DNA of 64,000 nt from 43-108 sp001915545. Lineage in GTDB: Bacteria; Bacteroidota; Bacteroidia; Bacteroidales; Bacteroidaceae. The stretch's first letter is position 1. Each line of letters opens with the position of its first letter. The DNA is taken from NCBI GenBank assembly GCA_902491215.1, contig CABUGV010000015.1:1-64000 (forward strand). Reading direction: 5' to 3'. Below, piece by piece: positions 17,393 through 26,537 of this stretch. The position numbers and the translations under genes were made by a program. A model generated the notes under the pieces. The model was not told where the DNA came from and searched no databases. It saw only the letters and a list, made by a program, of their open reading frames with translations.

Positions 17393-19528
17393 ATGTATAA
17401 TTTTCTGAATCAAGACATAAAGTTTCTGCAAGGTGTCGGTCCACATAAGGCTGAGACACTATACAACGAAATGGGCATCAGGACAATCGACGACCTGCTG
17501 CACAACTATCCATATAAATATGTAGACAGAAGCCGTATATACAGCATAAGTGAAATCGACGGCAACATGCCGTACGTACAGATTGCCGGCATAATCCTGT
17601 CATTTGAGGCAATCGGCGAAGGGCGAAGCAAAAGACTGGTTGCCCATTTCGCCGACAAAACTGGAGTTATCGACCTTGTCTGGTTTCAGAGCATAAAATA
17701 CATAGCAAAGACTTACGACTGCAGAACCCCATATCTGATTTTCGGCAAACCAACAGTTTTCAACGGCCGGATAAACATTGCACATCCGGAAATCGAAAAG
17801 ATAAAAACACCTGACGCCACAGAAGGAGGACTCACCCTATCAGTCAATCAGCTAGACCCCGGAAGACGTTTCATGCCTTTCTACACTACAACAGAAAAGA
17901 TGAAACGCGCCGGCATCAACTCTACCGCTGTAGCCAAACTGACAGCTAATGTGTTCAAACTTTTCAAGGAAAGGATTGCAGAAACACTCCCCGACTACAT
18001 TCTCAACAAGCATCATCTCATGGGATTAGACGATGCCATCAGAAACATTCACTATCCACAAAGCGCTGTCGCGCTCAGAGATGCACAGCTGAGACTGAAA
18101 TTTGAAGAACTTTTCTACATACAAATAAATATCCTGCGCTATGCCAAAGAGCGATCCCACAAATACAAAGGATTGGTTTTCGGCAAAGTCGGCGAAGCTT
18201 TCAACGAATTCTATGCAGACCATCTTCCGTTCGAGCTCACAGGAGCTCAGAAAAGAGTCATAAAAGAAATACGGCGCGACATGGGATGCGGAAGACAGAT
18301 GAACAGACTTCTGCAGGGCGACGTCGGAAGCGGCAAGACTCTTGTTGCACTAATGTGTGCACTGATAGCTACAGACAACAACTATCAGACCTGCATAATG
18401 GCACCTACGGAGATACTTGCAGAACAGCATCTCAACACAATCCGCAATTTTCTTGGCAATATGAATGTAAGAGTTGAGCTTCTGACAGGATCAGTAAAAG
18501 GCAAAAAACGTGAAGCTATACTCAACGATCTCATAAACGGAAGCATAAATATATTGATAGGCACTCACGCAGTCATTGAAGAAAACGTGGTATTCTCAAG
18601 CTTAGGACTGGTCATCATAGACGAACAGCACAGATTCGGAGTGGCCCAACGTGCCAAGATGTGGAAAAAGAATACCACACCTCCACACGTGCTTGTCATG
18701 ACGGCAACTCCTATCCCGCGTACACTGGCAATGACTCTCTACGGAGATCTTGACGTAAGCGTCATCGACGAACTTCCTCCGGGAAGAAAACCGATACAGA
18801 CCATACACCAGTTTGACAGCCACCGAAAAAGCCTATACAACTCCATAAGGAAGCAACTTGAACTTGGTCATCAGGTTTACATAGTATATCCTCTTATCAA
18901 AGAAAGCGAAAAAATGGACATTAAGAATCTAGAAGACGGATACGAAAACATTAAAGCCGAATTCAAGGAATACAATGTAAGCAAGGTACACGGCAAACTG
19001 AAAGCGGCCGAAAAAGATGCAGAGATGCAGAAATTTGCCCGTGGAGAAACGCAGATCATGGTAGCCACAACGGTAATAGAAGTAGGTGTAAACGTTCCTA
19101 ATGCATCTGTCATGGTCATTGAAAATGCCGAAAGATTCGGACTAAGCCAGCTGCACCAATTGAGAGGACGTGTAGGAAGAGGAGCAGAACAGTCATACTG
19201 CATACTCGTAACGGACTACAAGGTTACAGAAGAAACACGCAAGAGAATACAAATAATGGTCGATTCAAACGACGGCTTCGAAATTGCAGAACAAGATCTC
19301 AAACTGCGTGGTCCAGGTGACCTTGAAGGAACTCAACAAAGCGGTACTGCTTTTGACCTTAAAATCGCCAATCTGGCAAAGGACGGACAGATTCTCCAAC
19401 TGGCCAGAGATACAGCTTCAGAGATAGTAGAAAACGACCCAGAGCAAAGAAATCCAGAAAACCAGATAATCTGGAGAAGACTAAAGGAGCTTCAGAGCGG
19501 AAAAATCAATTGGGGAGCAATATCCTGA
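17393..19528 (+). CDS. recG: ATP-dependent DNA helicase RecG
   Basis: This 711-residue protein remodels stalled replication forks and branched DNA. The wedge domain is at the N terminus (DIKFLQGVGPHKAETL, then an OB-fold to about residue 200). The helicase core has Walker A GDVGSGKT (about 309-316), the DEQH box in VIIDEQHRFG (near 408), motif III MTATPIPRTLAM and the C-terminal QLRGRVGRG. The frame is open from 17225, but the extra 56 codons are Lys/Asn-rich and not family-like; MYNFLNQDIKFLQGVG at 17393 fits the usual RecG start. It converges with ispD. Confidence 0.93.
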   Translation: MYNFLNQDIKFLQGVGPHKAETLYNEMGIRTIDDLLHNYPYKYVDRSRIYSISEIDGNMPYVQIAGIILSFEAIGEGRSKRLVAHFADKTGVIDLVWFQSIKYIAKTYDCRTPYLIFGKPTVFNGRINIAHPEIEKIKTPDATEGGLTLSVNQLDPGRRFMPFYTTTEKMKRAGINSTAVAKLTANVFKLFKERIAETLPDYILNKHHLMGLDDAIRNIHYPQSAVALRDAQLRLKFEELFYIQINILRYAKERSHKYKGLVFGKVGEAFNEFYADHLPFELTGAQKRVIKEIRRDMGCGRQMNRLLQGDVGSGKTLVALMCALIATDNNYQTCIMAPTEILAEQHLNTIRNFLGNMNVRVELLTGSVKGKKREAILNDLINGSINILIGTHAVIEENVVFSSLGLVIIDEQHRFGVAQRAKMWKKNTTPPHVLVMTATPIPRTLAMTLYGDLDVSVIDELPPGRKPIQTIHQFDSHRKSLYNSIRKQLELGHQVYIVYPLIKESEKMDIKNLEDGYENIKAEFKEYNVSKVHGKLKAAEKDAEMQKFARGETQIMVATTVIEVGVNVPNASVMVIENAERFGLSQLHQLRGRVGRGAEQSYCILVTDYKVTEETRKRIQIMVDSNDGFEIAEQDLKLRGPGDLEGTQQSGTAFDLKIANLAKDGQILQLARDTASEIVENDPEQRNPENQIIWRRLKELQSGKINWGAIS

Positions 19529-19545
19529 CAGATACACTCCATGAC

Positions 19546-19576
19546 AAAAAAATGAAGCCGGCATCAATGCCGGCTT
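19546..19576 (-). terminator. terminator overlapping the end of ispD
   Basis: On the minus strand AAGCCGGCAT and ATGCCGGCTT form a 10-bp stem, then a run of seven T. The stem begins inside the last ispD codons, and the TGA stop (19564-19566) is at the loop. Confidence 0.9.
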
Positions 19577-20247
19577 GCAACTAAAGCTTCCGCCACGATC
19601 AGATCGTAAGGCGTAGTTATTTTTATATTCTCGCGATTGCCTGGTACCAGATGAATACTGTGCCCACATGCCTCTACGACAGACGCATCATCGGTAAAAG
19701 CATTCTCATAAGGTTTCCTATAGGCCTCATCAAGAATCTCATGTCTGAATACCTGCGGTGTCTGTACAAGCTTATACTGATTTCTATCTACAGTAACACT
19801 GCCCCCTTCGGCATTTCCGTCAATTTTGCGTACCGTCTCGACCACATCTATCACAGGAACTATACTGCCGAATTTCATTGCAGAATTATAGCAATTGTCG
19901 ATAACTTCTGGAGAAACAAAAGGACGCACTCCGTCATGCACACCGACAACATCACAATCAGCCGACACGGCATCCAAACCGTTCTTTACGGAATGGAAAC
20001 GTGTCTCGCCCCCAGCTACTACAACATGCGGAATGTCAAAACGGTATTCACGACACATGTTTCGCCAATCTTCATGCGTCCCAGAAGGCAAAACAACAAT
20101 TATCTGCATTGTTACATCATAATCATGAAAAACAGATATAGTACGCATCAGAATCGGCAATCCGGCAACTACCATAAACTGCTTAGGCACACTTCCACCC
20201 ATACGGACGCCTTTGCCTCCTGCAACAATAACAACAGCTTTCTTCAT
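19564..20247 (-). CDS. ispD: 2-C-methyl-D-erythritol 4-phosphate cytidylyltransferase
   Basis: This 227-residue nucleotidyltransferase joins CTP to methylerythritol 4-phosphate in the non-mevalonate isoprenoid pathway. The CTP-binding loop is VAGGKGVRMGG (near residues 7-17), the conserved DGVRPFVS follows near 105, and TDDASVVE is near 180. A longer frame opens at 20319, but the added residues include no family sequence; MKKAVVIVAGGKG at 20247 is the normal start. A terminator (20271-20312) separates it from the DJ-1 gene upstream, so it may have its own promoter or depend on read-through. Confidence 0.92.
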   Translation of the reverse strand: MKKAVVIVAGGKGVRMGGSVPKQFMVVAGLPILMRTISVFHDYDVTMQIIVVLPSGTHEDWRNMCREYRFDIPHVVVAGGETRFHSVKNGLDAVSADCDVVGVHDGVRPFVSPEVIDNCYNSAMKFGSIVPVIDVVETVRKIDGNAEGGSVTVDRNQYKLVQTPQVFRHEILDEAYRKPYENAFTDDASVVEACGHSIHLVPGNRENIKITTPYDLIVAEALVASRH

Positions 20248-20270
20248 AATAAAAAGACTACAGTTATAAT

Positions 20271-20312
20271 AAAAAAGCCCCGTCTGCACAGTAAAAATTG
20301 TGCAAACAGAGC
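20271..20312 (-). terminator. terminator between the DJ-1 gene and ispD
   Basis: On the minus strand GTTTGCACA pairs with TGTGCAGAC (one G-U) with outer GC pairs, then six T. It ends the pdxJ-exbB-exbD-tonB-DJ-1 transcript, at least in part, 24 bases before ispD starts. Confidence 0.75.
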
Positions 20313-20386
20313 ATTGCATTAATTATTTCCCATACTCTACCAGCCTTCCACATTTATCAAAGAGCGAAAAACCGGCAGACATATTA

Positions 20387-20959
20387 TCAGTTATTTGCAG
20401 AAGCCAGAAGATCATTGTACACTACTCCGTTCTTCACATTTTCAACGACCTCCTTGCCACAGAAATGTTCAACTATAGCAAAACCGAGCGCAAACGCAGC
20501 ACCGGCACCCTTACCAGTAAAGAACTGTCCGTCATGCTCAACCAGCTTGCCAGTATATTCTGCACCTTCCAGATACTTATCAAATCCTGGATAGCATGTA
20601 GCTTTCTTGCCCTTCAGCAAGCCCAACGAACCGTAAACCATAGGAGCGGCACATATTGCAGCCAAAGGTTTACCAGCCTCATAGTGCTTCAATATAACAT
20701 TCCTCAAACCCTCATGCTCCTTCAGATTTGTAGAACCAGGCATTCCTCCAGGAAGAACAAGCATATCGGCGTCATCAAAACTGCAGTCTTCAAAAAGAGC
20801 GTCAGCCTGAATTTTTACACCATGACTGCTTTCAACCAGAAGATTTCCGGTCACTGAAACAGTCTTCAATGTCAAACCTCCGCGTCTGCACGCATCAACA
20901 ATGCCCAAGGCTTCGACTTCCTCAAAACCTGTAGCAAGAAACAAATAAATTGTGTTCAT
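20387..20959 (-). CDS. DJ-1/PfpI family protein
   Basis: This is a 190-residue single-domain DJ-1/ThiJ protein. It starts MNTIYLFLATGFEEVEA, has VLPGGMPG near 68-76 and the nucleophile elbow AAICAAPMV with Cys103, where the family has its reactive cysteine; the conserved Glu is in GFEEVE. Members act as cysteine-dependent deglycases, methylglyoxal-handling enzymes or stress chaperones. Which applies here is open. Upstream sequence from 21001 could add 14 residues, but they are not family-like. It is the fifth gene of the run pdxJ-exbB-exbD-tonB-DJ-1, 55 bases after tonB. Confidence 0.85.
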   Translation of the reverse strand: MNTIYLFLATGFEEVEALGIVDACRRGGLTLKTVSVTGNLLVESSHGVKIQADALFEDCSFDDADMLVLPGGMPGSTNLKEHEGLRNVILKHYEAGKPLAAICAAPMVYGSLGLLKGKKATCYPGFDKYLEGAEYTGKLVEHDGQFFTGKGAGAAFALGFAIVEHFCGKEVVENVKNGVVYNDLLASANN

Positions 20960-21014
20960 AAGATTCACTTTTGGATTGTTATACAAAGCTTCACATGTCA
21001 CAAACTGATTCTGC

Positions 21015-21884
21015 TTATCTCAGTTTGAACCTGTAAGTTATCGTTCCACTCTCATTATTATTATCTGAAGCACTGAATGTAGATCTTCGTGCCGCGGCAA
21101 TAGCTGCATTTCTAAGCAAAGAAGAAGTTGTTGTCGAGCTCTTAATTGTAGCACTTGTCACAACTCCCCTTGAATTTACGACAATTGCCACAACGACAGT
21201 ACCTTCACTTGTAGGATCCTTATACTCCGGCACCTGAAGGAATTTCGGCGTACGCGATCCGACAACAGCGTTGACACCTGTACCTCCGACACCTGATTTT
21301 GCTCCCGAATTTGAATTTCCGGTGCTCACACCTTGTACTCCTTCACCAGAAGTTTCGCCACGCCCTGTACCTCCAGTCTTGCCGAAAGCACCCGTAACTT
21401 TTTTGTTTGCGGCAGCGGCAGCGGCTTCAATCTTGCGCCTTTCTTCCTCAGCACGCTTTCTGGCTTCCTCCTGACGTTTACGTTCTGCTTCTTCCTTGCG
21501 CCTGCGCTCTTCTTCCTGACGTTTCTTTTCTTCTTCCTGACGTTTCTTCTCCTCCAGATTCACACTAGGTTCCTTATCTTGTGTTATCAGAGGCTCCTTT
21601 GTTCCCTTTTCTGGTACAGGTTCCGGAGCATGTTCCTCCTCTGGAATCTGTTCCTCAACACTGGAATTCTCAGCTTCAGGAGGTGTCATATTATTACCCT
21701 CCTGAGCATCACCTGCATCAGGAACATTACCAAGCATCACAGGTATGCCATCCTCCAGTTCATCCTTTTCGGGTTCACTTACCTGCAGTGTCAGAAACGC
21801 AAGAAAAGCCACAAGGACAGCATGCACGACCACTGTCACGGCCGCTGCCTTAAGCTTGTCTTTCCTGTTATTATCTTCTACCAT
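21015..21884 (-). CDS. tonB: TonB/TolA-like energy transduction protein
   Basis: This 289-residue periplasmic protein is anchored by one N-terminal helix (about 15-35, AAVTVVVHAVLVAFLAF). A Pro/Glu-rich part follows, then a highly charged Lys/Arg/Glu segment of about 45 residues (around 110-155, repeats such as KKRQEEE) that predicts a long helix, as in TolA. A Gly/Ser/Thr linker leads to a TonB C-terminal domain (GTVVVAIVVNSRGVV, then RFKLR at the end). The start was set at 21884; the upstream part of the frame overlaps exbD in another frame. With exbB and exbD it passes proton-motive force to outer-membrane transporters or to envelope integrity. Confidence 0.88.
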   Translation of the reverse strand: MVEDNNRKDKLKAAAVTVVVHAVLVAFLAFLTLQVSEPEKDELEDGIPVMLGNVPDAGDAQEGNNMTPPEAENSSVEEQIPEEEHAPEPVPEKGTKEPLITQDKEPSVNLEEKKRQEEEKKRQEEERRRKEEAERKRQEEARKRAEEERRKIEAAAAAANKKVTGAFGKTGGTGRGETSGEGVQGVSTGNSNSGAKSGVGGTGVNAVVGSRTPKFLQVPEYKDPTSEGTVVVAIVVNSRGVVTSATIKSSTTTSSLLRNAAIAAARRSTFSASDNNNESGTITYRFKLR

Positions 21885-21903
21885 CGAAACATCTTGTGTG
21901 ATT

Positions 21904-22320
21904 TTACTTCTTCTCAGGAGGCCTTGTGGCCAAAACCATCTTGAAGTTGTTCTCGTTTGCAATATTCAGAACTTCCACAATATTCTTGTATGGAACAGAT
22001 TCGTCAGCATACAACGAAACATACAAATCTGTTGTGTCATTAACAGCTTCTCCCAGCACGGCAGGAAGCTCTTCCAAAGTTACCTTTTTTTCCTTATCAT
22101 TGCCCGTAGCGGCATAGATGTTAAGGTCCTTGTCTATGACTACACGCGAAATCGTCTTTGCAGTAGTCTGTTTGCTGCCCTGCGGCAACAAAACCTTTAT
22201 GGCATTAGGCGAAATCATTGTGCTGGTGATCATAAAGAAAATCAGAAGCAGGAAAATGATATCCGTCATCGACGCCATACTGAAAGTCGGAGATATTTTG
22301 GTTTTTCTTTTCAACGACAT
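21904..22320 (-). CDS. exbD: ExbD/TolR family protein
   Basis: This is a 138-residue protein with one N-terminal helix, SMTDIIFLLLIFFMITSTM (about 17-36). The Asp in MTDII is the proton-pathway residue of the family. The periplasmic domain follows. It lies 19 bases before tonB and 12 bases after exbB. With ExbB it forms the proton channel that drives TonB. A second exbD copy is common in Bacteroidetes but is not present here. Confidence 0.93.
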   Translation of the reverse strand: MSLKRKTKISPTFSMASMTDIIFLLLIFFMITSTMISPNAIKVLLPQGSKQTTAKTISRVVIDKDLNIYAATGNDKEKKVTLEELPAVLGEAVNDTTDLYVSLYADESVPYKNIVEVLNIANENNFKMVLATRPPEKK

Positions 22321-22332
22321 GGCGTACAGCTT

Positions 22333-22956
22333 TTATTCGTTCAACAAATCCATGAAAGCCAACGACTTCTGTTCAATCTGATTAACGACGCCATCTACCT
22401 TGGCAACAAGATAGTTATATGCGAAAAGCGCTATGATACCGACGATAAGACCACCTACTGTAGTAACCATAGCCTGATATATACCGTTTGAAAGCATTGT
22501 TATGTCTATATTGTTGCCTGCATTTGACATCTGCCAAAAAGCCTCAACCATGCCTATGACCGTACCAAGGAATCCGAGCATTGGCGCACCTCCAGCAATA
22601 GTTGCAAGAACCGGAAGACGTTTCTCAAGCAGTGCAACTTCAAGATTACCTGTATTTTCGATGGCACTCTGTACATCAGCTGCCGGACGCCCCATTCGGC
22701 TTATGCCACGTTCAATCATTCTTGCAGCCGGAGTATTTGTCACTCTACAGAAATTTACGGCAGATTTGACATCGCTGTTCTTGATATAATCGCGTATGCG
22801 GTCCATAAACATAGGATCATCCTTTTCAGCCCTCTTGATGGCAATGAAACGTTCTACGAATATATAAATCGCCAAAACCGACATAACAGCCAGTACAATC
22901 ATTATCCAACCTCCTTTTTCTGCAAGCTCGAGGATGCTCATTTCACTTGTGTTCAT
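22333..22956 (-). CDS. exbB: MotA/TolQ/ExbB proton channel family protein
   Basis: This 207-residue protein has three membrane helices: about 16-36 (GGWIMIVLAVMSVLAIYIFVE), 112-135 and 160-182. The conserved segment PVLATIAGGAPMLGFLGTVIGM is present. It forms the pentameric channel around ExbD in the inner membrane and couples proton flow to TonB movement. It starts 8 bases after pdxJ ends, so pdxJ and the TonB system are cotranscribed. Confidence 0.93.
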   Translation of the reverse strand: MNTSEMSILELAEKGGWIMIVLAVMSVLAIYIFVERFIAIKRAEKDDPMFMDRIRDYIKNSDVKSAVNFCRVTNTPAARMIERGISRMGRPAADVQSAIENTGNLEVALLEKRLPVLATIAGGAPMLGFLGTVIGMVEAFWQMSNAGNNIDITMLSNGIYQAMVTTVGGLIVGIIALFAYNYLVAKVDGVVNQIEQKSLAFMDLLNE

Positions 22957-22964
22957 AGCTTTCT

Positions 22965-23678
22965 TTATTGCAAACAGTTTTTATAGTTTTTAATTGTAGT
23001 TTGTAATCCCAGGTAAAGTGCATCGCAAACCAATGCATGTCCTATGCTTACTTCGTCAATCCAAGGGATTTGCTTATACAAATAATTCAGATTGTCAAGA
23101 TTCAGGTCGTGGCCTGCGTTGAGTCCGAGGCCGCACTTTCTTGCAACTTTTGCCGCCTCGACAAACGGCTTCACAGCGGCTTCTCTGTCTGAAGCATACA
23201 TTGTTGCATATGGTTCGGTATAGAGTTCTACTCTGTCTGCTCCAATCTTGGCTGCATATTCAATCATCTCAGGCTCTGTACCGACAAATATTGAGGTACG
23301 TATTCCAACTTCATTGAATGCGCCCACAACATCTGTAAGGAAATCAAAATTGGCCTTTGTGTCCCAACCGGCATTTGACGTAATTTGTCCCGGTTTGTCA
23401 GGCACAAGAGTAACCTGCGTCGGTTTGACTCTCATTACAAGATCAATGAAACTGTTCTGCGGATATCCTTCGATATTGAATTCCGTTGTCAGAATCGGCT
23501 TCAAGTCGATTACGTCCTGATACCTGATATGCCTCTCGTCTGGGCGCGGATGCACAGTGATGCCGTCTGCCCCAAATTTCTCACAATCTTCGGCCACTTT
23601 CAAAACGTCCGGATTGTTGCCACCTCTTGCATTACGGATAGTGGCAACCTTATTGATGTTAACGCTTAACTTTGTCAT
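22965..23678 (-). CDS. pdxJ: pyridoxine 5'-phosphate synthase
   Basis: This 237-residue TIM-barrel enzyme condenses 1-deoxyxylulose 5-phosphate with 3-amino-2-oxopropyl phosphate to make pyridoxine 5'-phosphate. Recognisable parts are LSVNINKVATIRNARGG at the start, ADGITVHPRPDERHI near residues 36-50 and GLGLNAGHDLNLDNL near 190. Length and motifs are normal. It is first in the run pdxJ-exbB-exbD-tonB-DJ-1 and diverges from nadK with a 218-base shared upstream region. TACTTTTG on the minus strand at 23831-23838 could be its -7 box. Confidence 0.94.
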   Translation of the reverse strand: MTKLSVNINKVATIRNARGGNNPDVLKVAEDCEKFGADGITVHPRPDERHIRYQDVIDLKPILTTEFNIEGYPQNSFIDLVMRVKPTQVTLVPDKPGQITSNAGWDTKANFDFLTDVVGAFNEVGIRTSIFVGTEPEMIEYAAKIGADRVELYTEPYATMYASDREAAVKPFVEAAKVARKCGLGLNAGHDLNLDNLNYLYKQIPWIDEVSIGHALVCDALYLGLQTTIKNYKNCLQ

Positions 23679-23896
23679 TTATACTGATAACATATATTTA
23701 ATTTACGCCGTTATTGAAATGCGTACGCCAAAAAAGCGTATATTTGTTCCTAAAGCCTCGCGGAAGAAGCATTTTGCATAACCAAAACAAGTATCCAAAC
23801 CGTTCGGTTATTTACGGAACACCAATAATGCAAAAGTAGCTATTTTTCCTTTATGCTGTTAATTTAAGGATTTAATTTGTCAAAAAAAAACAAAAC

Positions 23897-24784
23897 ATGG
23901 CATATAGAAGTATGAAGTTCGCTTTATTCGGCAATGTCTATCAGGCTAAAAAATCTACAGCGGTACAGAAGCTGTTCAGTGTGATATCCGCAAAAGGCGG
24001 AGAACTTTCAATACAAAAGGATTTTCACAGTTTTCTCAAAGATAAAGTCAAAATAGAGATACCCGACTGCAAAATCATAGACGGCAATGATTTTACGGCC
24101 GACATTGCAGTGTGCATGGGCGGAGACGGAACATTTCTAGATGTTGCCAGCAGAGTCGGAGGCAAAGAAATCCCAATACTTGGAATAAACACAGGACGTT
24201 TAGGTTTTCTTGCAAATTTCTCATCCGACGAAATCGAATATGCCATCGACTGTATATATTCGAACGATTTCAAGATAGAAAAACACAGTGTCCTACAGAT
24301 TACCTGCGACGATGCAGAACTGAAAGGATGTCCGTATGCCCTAAATGAAATTGCAATACTTAAGCACGACATATCCTCAATGATAGGCATAAAGACATCA
24401 ATCAACGGAGAATATCTGACTACATATCTGGCCGACGGCCTCATTGTCGGTACACCTACCGGCTCAACGGCCTACTCGCTCAGTGTAGGCGGTCCTATAA
24501 TCGTTCCGCAGTCGGAAACCATATCGCTTGCTCCGGTTGCTCCGCATAGCCTCAATGCAAGACCGCTGGTGCTCTGCGACGACTCAGAAATAGAACTGAC
24601 AGTTGAAAGCCGCAGCCATAATTTTCTGATTGCCATCGACGGAAGGAGCCAAAGTTACGAAGAAGGCATCACTCTACGCATAAAAAAGGCGCCTCACTGC
24701 GTCAAATCTATTACAAAACCCGGACATAGCTATTTCAAGACCCTTCGCCACAAAATGATGTGGGGAGCAGACAACAGACGCTGA
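23897..24784 (+). CDS. nadK: NAD kinase
   Basis: This is a 295-residue enzyme that phosphorylates NAD to NADP. The key motif GGDGTFLD (near residue 75) is present, then GINTGRLGFLAN, NEIAI and the glycine-rich TPTGSTAYSLS. The start could equally be the sixth codon (MKFALFGN at 23912); five extra residues make no difference to function. It diverges from pdxJ. The ABC exporter gene begins 6 bases after its stop, so they share a transcript. Its product NADPH feeds gdhA and gltBD reactions in this window. Confidence 0.94.
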   Translation: MAYRSMKFALFGNVYQAKKSTAVQKLFSVISAKGGELSIQKDFHSFLKDKVKIEIPDCKIIDGNDFTADIAVCMGGDGTFLDVASRVGGKEIPILGINTGRLGFLANFSSDEIEYAIDCIYSNDFKIEKHSVLQITCDDAELKGCPYALNEIAILKHDISSMIGIKTSINGEYLTTYLADGLIVGTPTGSTAYSLSVGGPIIVPQSETISLAPVAPHSLNARPLVLCDDSEIELTVESRSHNFLIAIDGRSQSYEEGITLRIKKAPHCVKSITKPGHSYFKTLRHKMMWGADNRR

Positions 24785-24790
24785 ACATAG

Positions 24791-26464
24791 ATGAGAATAA
24801 GGAACAATAAATATCCGCTTGCCCAGATGGCCAAGTGGTTATGGTCATACCATAAAGGATGCAGAAGACAAGCAATAACAAACATCATTTTGGGATTGCT
24901 TCAAATAACATTAAGCCTGGCTGGAGTAGAAGTACTAAAAAACCTGACAGACACAGCCACAGGATCAGACAAAGGTCCATTATGGAATTATGCCATACTG
25001 CTCGCCATACTTCTCGTTGCCGAAATACTCACAGGTATAGGTGCCTCATGGGCCAGAGGAATTCTGGGTGTGCGTTCGCAGAACAACATGCAGAAGCAGT
25101 TTTTCACGAAAATTCTGAACAGCAGATGGGCAGGCAATGAAAAATTCCACAGCGGAGACATTCTCAACAGACTCTACGGCGATGTATACGACATTGTAAA
25201 TCTTATGACAGAAGCCATTCCGTCAATACTTATCGTCACCGTACAGTTCATAGCATCCGTTATCTATCTTTACAGCATGAACAGCACACTGGCGTATATT
25301 CTCATAACAGTGTCACCGCTGTTCATGATTCTCAGCAAACTGTATTTCAAGCGCATGAGAAAAATTGTCAGACGCATCAAAGACAGCAACAGCCACATAC
25401 AGGCACTCATGCAGGAAAGTATACAACACAGGATGGTCATAAAGACGCTGGAGCAGGACAGCAACATACTCAACGGACTGGAACGACGTCAGAAACTTCT
25501 ATGCCGTCAAGTTGCCAAACGGACCCGTTTCTCCGTAATTTCACGAACCATGCTCAATTTCGGATTTGCCGGAGGCTACATGATTGCCCTTGTATGGGGA
25601 ATCTACGGACTGCGCGACGGAGGCACAAGCATAGGTATATTGCTGGCCTTCACACAACTTGTAGGAAAGATACAGCGGCCTATGCTTGATTTCGTCCGCC
25701 TTGTACCAACTTTTGTCGGAAGCGCCACTTCTTGCGAAAGACTTATGGAACTTGACGAACTTACAGCCGAAGAGCATGCAGAAAAAACAACCGTACAGAT
25801 GCCTGCAGGTGTTAAATTTACTGATGTGACCTGTCGTTACACCGATGACGGCCGCACAATTCTTAGAAACTTCAACCACGATTTCCGCCCTGGAACTTTT
25901 ACAGCCATACTCGGAGAAACAGGAGCCGGGAAAACCACACTTATAAGAATGATGCTGGCACTGCTGACTCCGCAAGAAGGCAAAGTGGAAATATACGGCA
26001 AAGACGGAACGACCTACAGAGTCACCCCTGGTACAAGATGCAACTTTTCGTATGTACCGCAAGGCAACACACTTTTCAGCGGTACCATACGTGACAATAT
26101 GAGAATGGGCCGGCACGATGCCACGGACGCACAAATCATCGAAGCCCTGCAAAATGCCTGCGCCGATTTCGTAATGGAACTGCCCGACAAACTTGACACC
26201 GTATGCGGAGAACACGGCTACGGACTGTCTGAAGGACAGGCTCAACGCATTGCTGTGGCCAGAGCCCTGCTCCGTCCTGGAGGAATCCTGTTGCTGGACG
26301 AAGCAACTTCCGCACTCGACGAAAAGACAGAAATCACAATGCTGAACCGCATAAAGGAAATATATAAAGGCAAAACCATAATTTTCGTAACACACAGGAC
26401 AGCAATAAAAAATCTTTCAACAGACAAGCTGGTACTGGAAAGGTATGCATCTTACATTAATTGA
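24791..26464 (+). CDS. ABC transporter, permease-ATPase half transporter
   Basis: This 557-residue protein joins a six-helix membrane domain (about 20-300) to an ATPase domain (about 335-550). The Walker A is GETGAGKTT, the signature motif is LSEGQ (standard LSGGQ) and the Walker B is GILLLDEATSALDE, with the switch His in FVTHRTA. It works as a dimer, exporting a substrate that sequence does not identify; the general type covers lipid, peptide and drug exporters. It directly follows nadK. Beyond its stop there is no ordinary terminator, but the first two boxes of the repeat array at 26538 form a hairpin followed by TTTTTT, which would serve. Confidence 0.88.
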   Translation: MRIRNNKYPLAQMAKWLWSYHKGCRRQAITNIILGLLQITLSLAGVEVLKNLTDTATGSDKGPLWNYAILLAILLVAEILTGIGASWARGILGVRSQNNMQKQFFTKILNSRWAGNEKFHSGDILNRLYGDVYDIVNLMTEAIPSILIVTVQFIASVIYLYSMNSTLAYILITVSPLFMILSKLYFKRMRKIVRRIKDSNSHIQALMQESIQHRMVIKTLEQDSNILNGLERRQKLLCRQVAKRTRFSVISRTMLNFGFAGGYMIALVWGIYGLRDGGTSIGILLAFTQLVGKIQRPMLDFVRLVPTFVGSATSCERLMELDELTAEEHAEKTTVQMPAGVKFTDVTCRYTDDGRTILRNFNHDFRPGTFTAILGETGAGKTTLIRMMLALLTPQEGKVEIYGKDGTTYRVTPGTRCNFSYVPQGNTLFSGTIRDNMRMGRHDATDAQIIEALQNACADFVMELPDKLDTVCGEHGYGLSEGQAQRIAVARALLRPGGILLLDEATSALDEKTEITMLNRIKEIYKGKTIIFVTHRTAIKNLSTDKLVLERYASYIN

Positions 26465-26537
26465 AATGATTACGGTTGCCTAATCATATAATTTAATGCA
26501 AAAATACAGAAATCCAGCATTTCATGAATAAAACTCC

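Noticed and set aside
23739..23746. TATATTTG on the plus strand as nadK promoter
   Set aside because: It matches the -7 box but is about 150 bases before nadK with no -33 partner; evidence is too thin.
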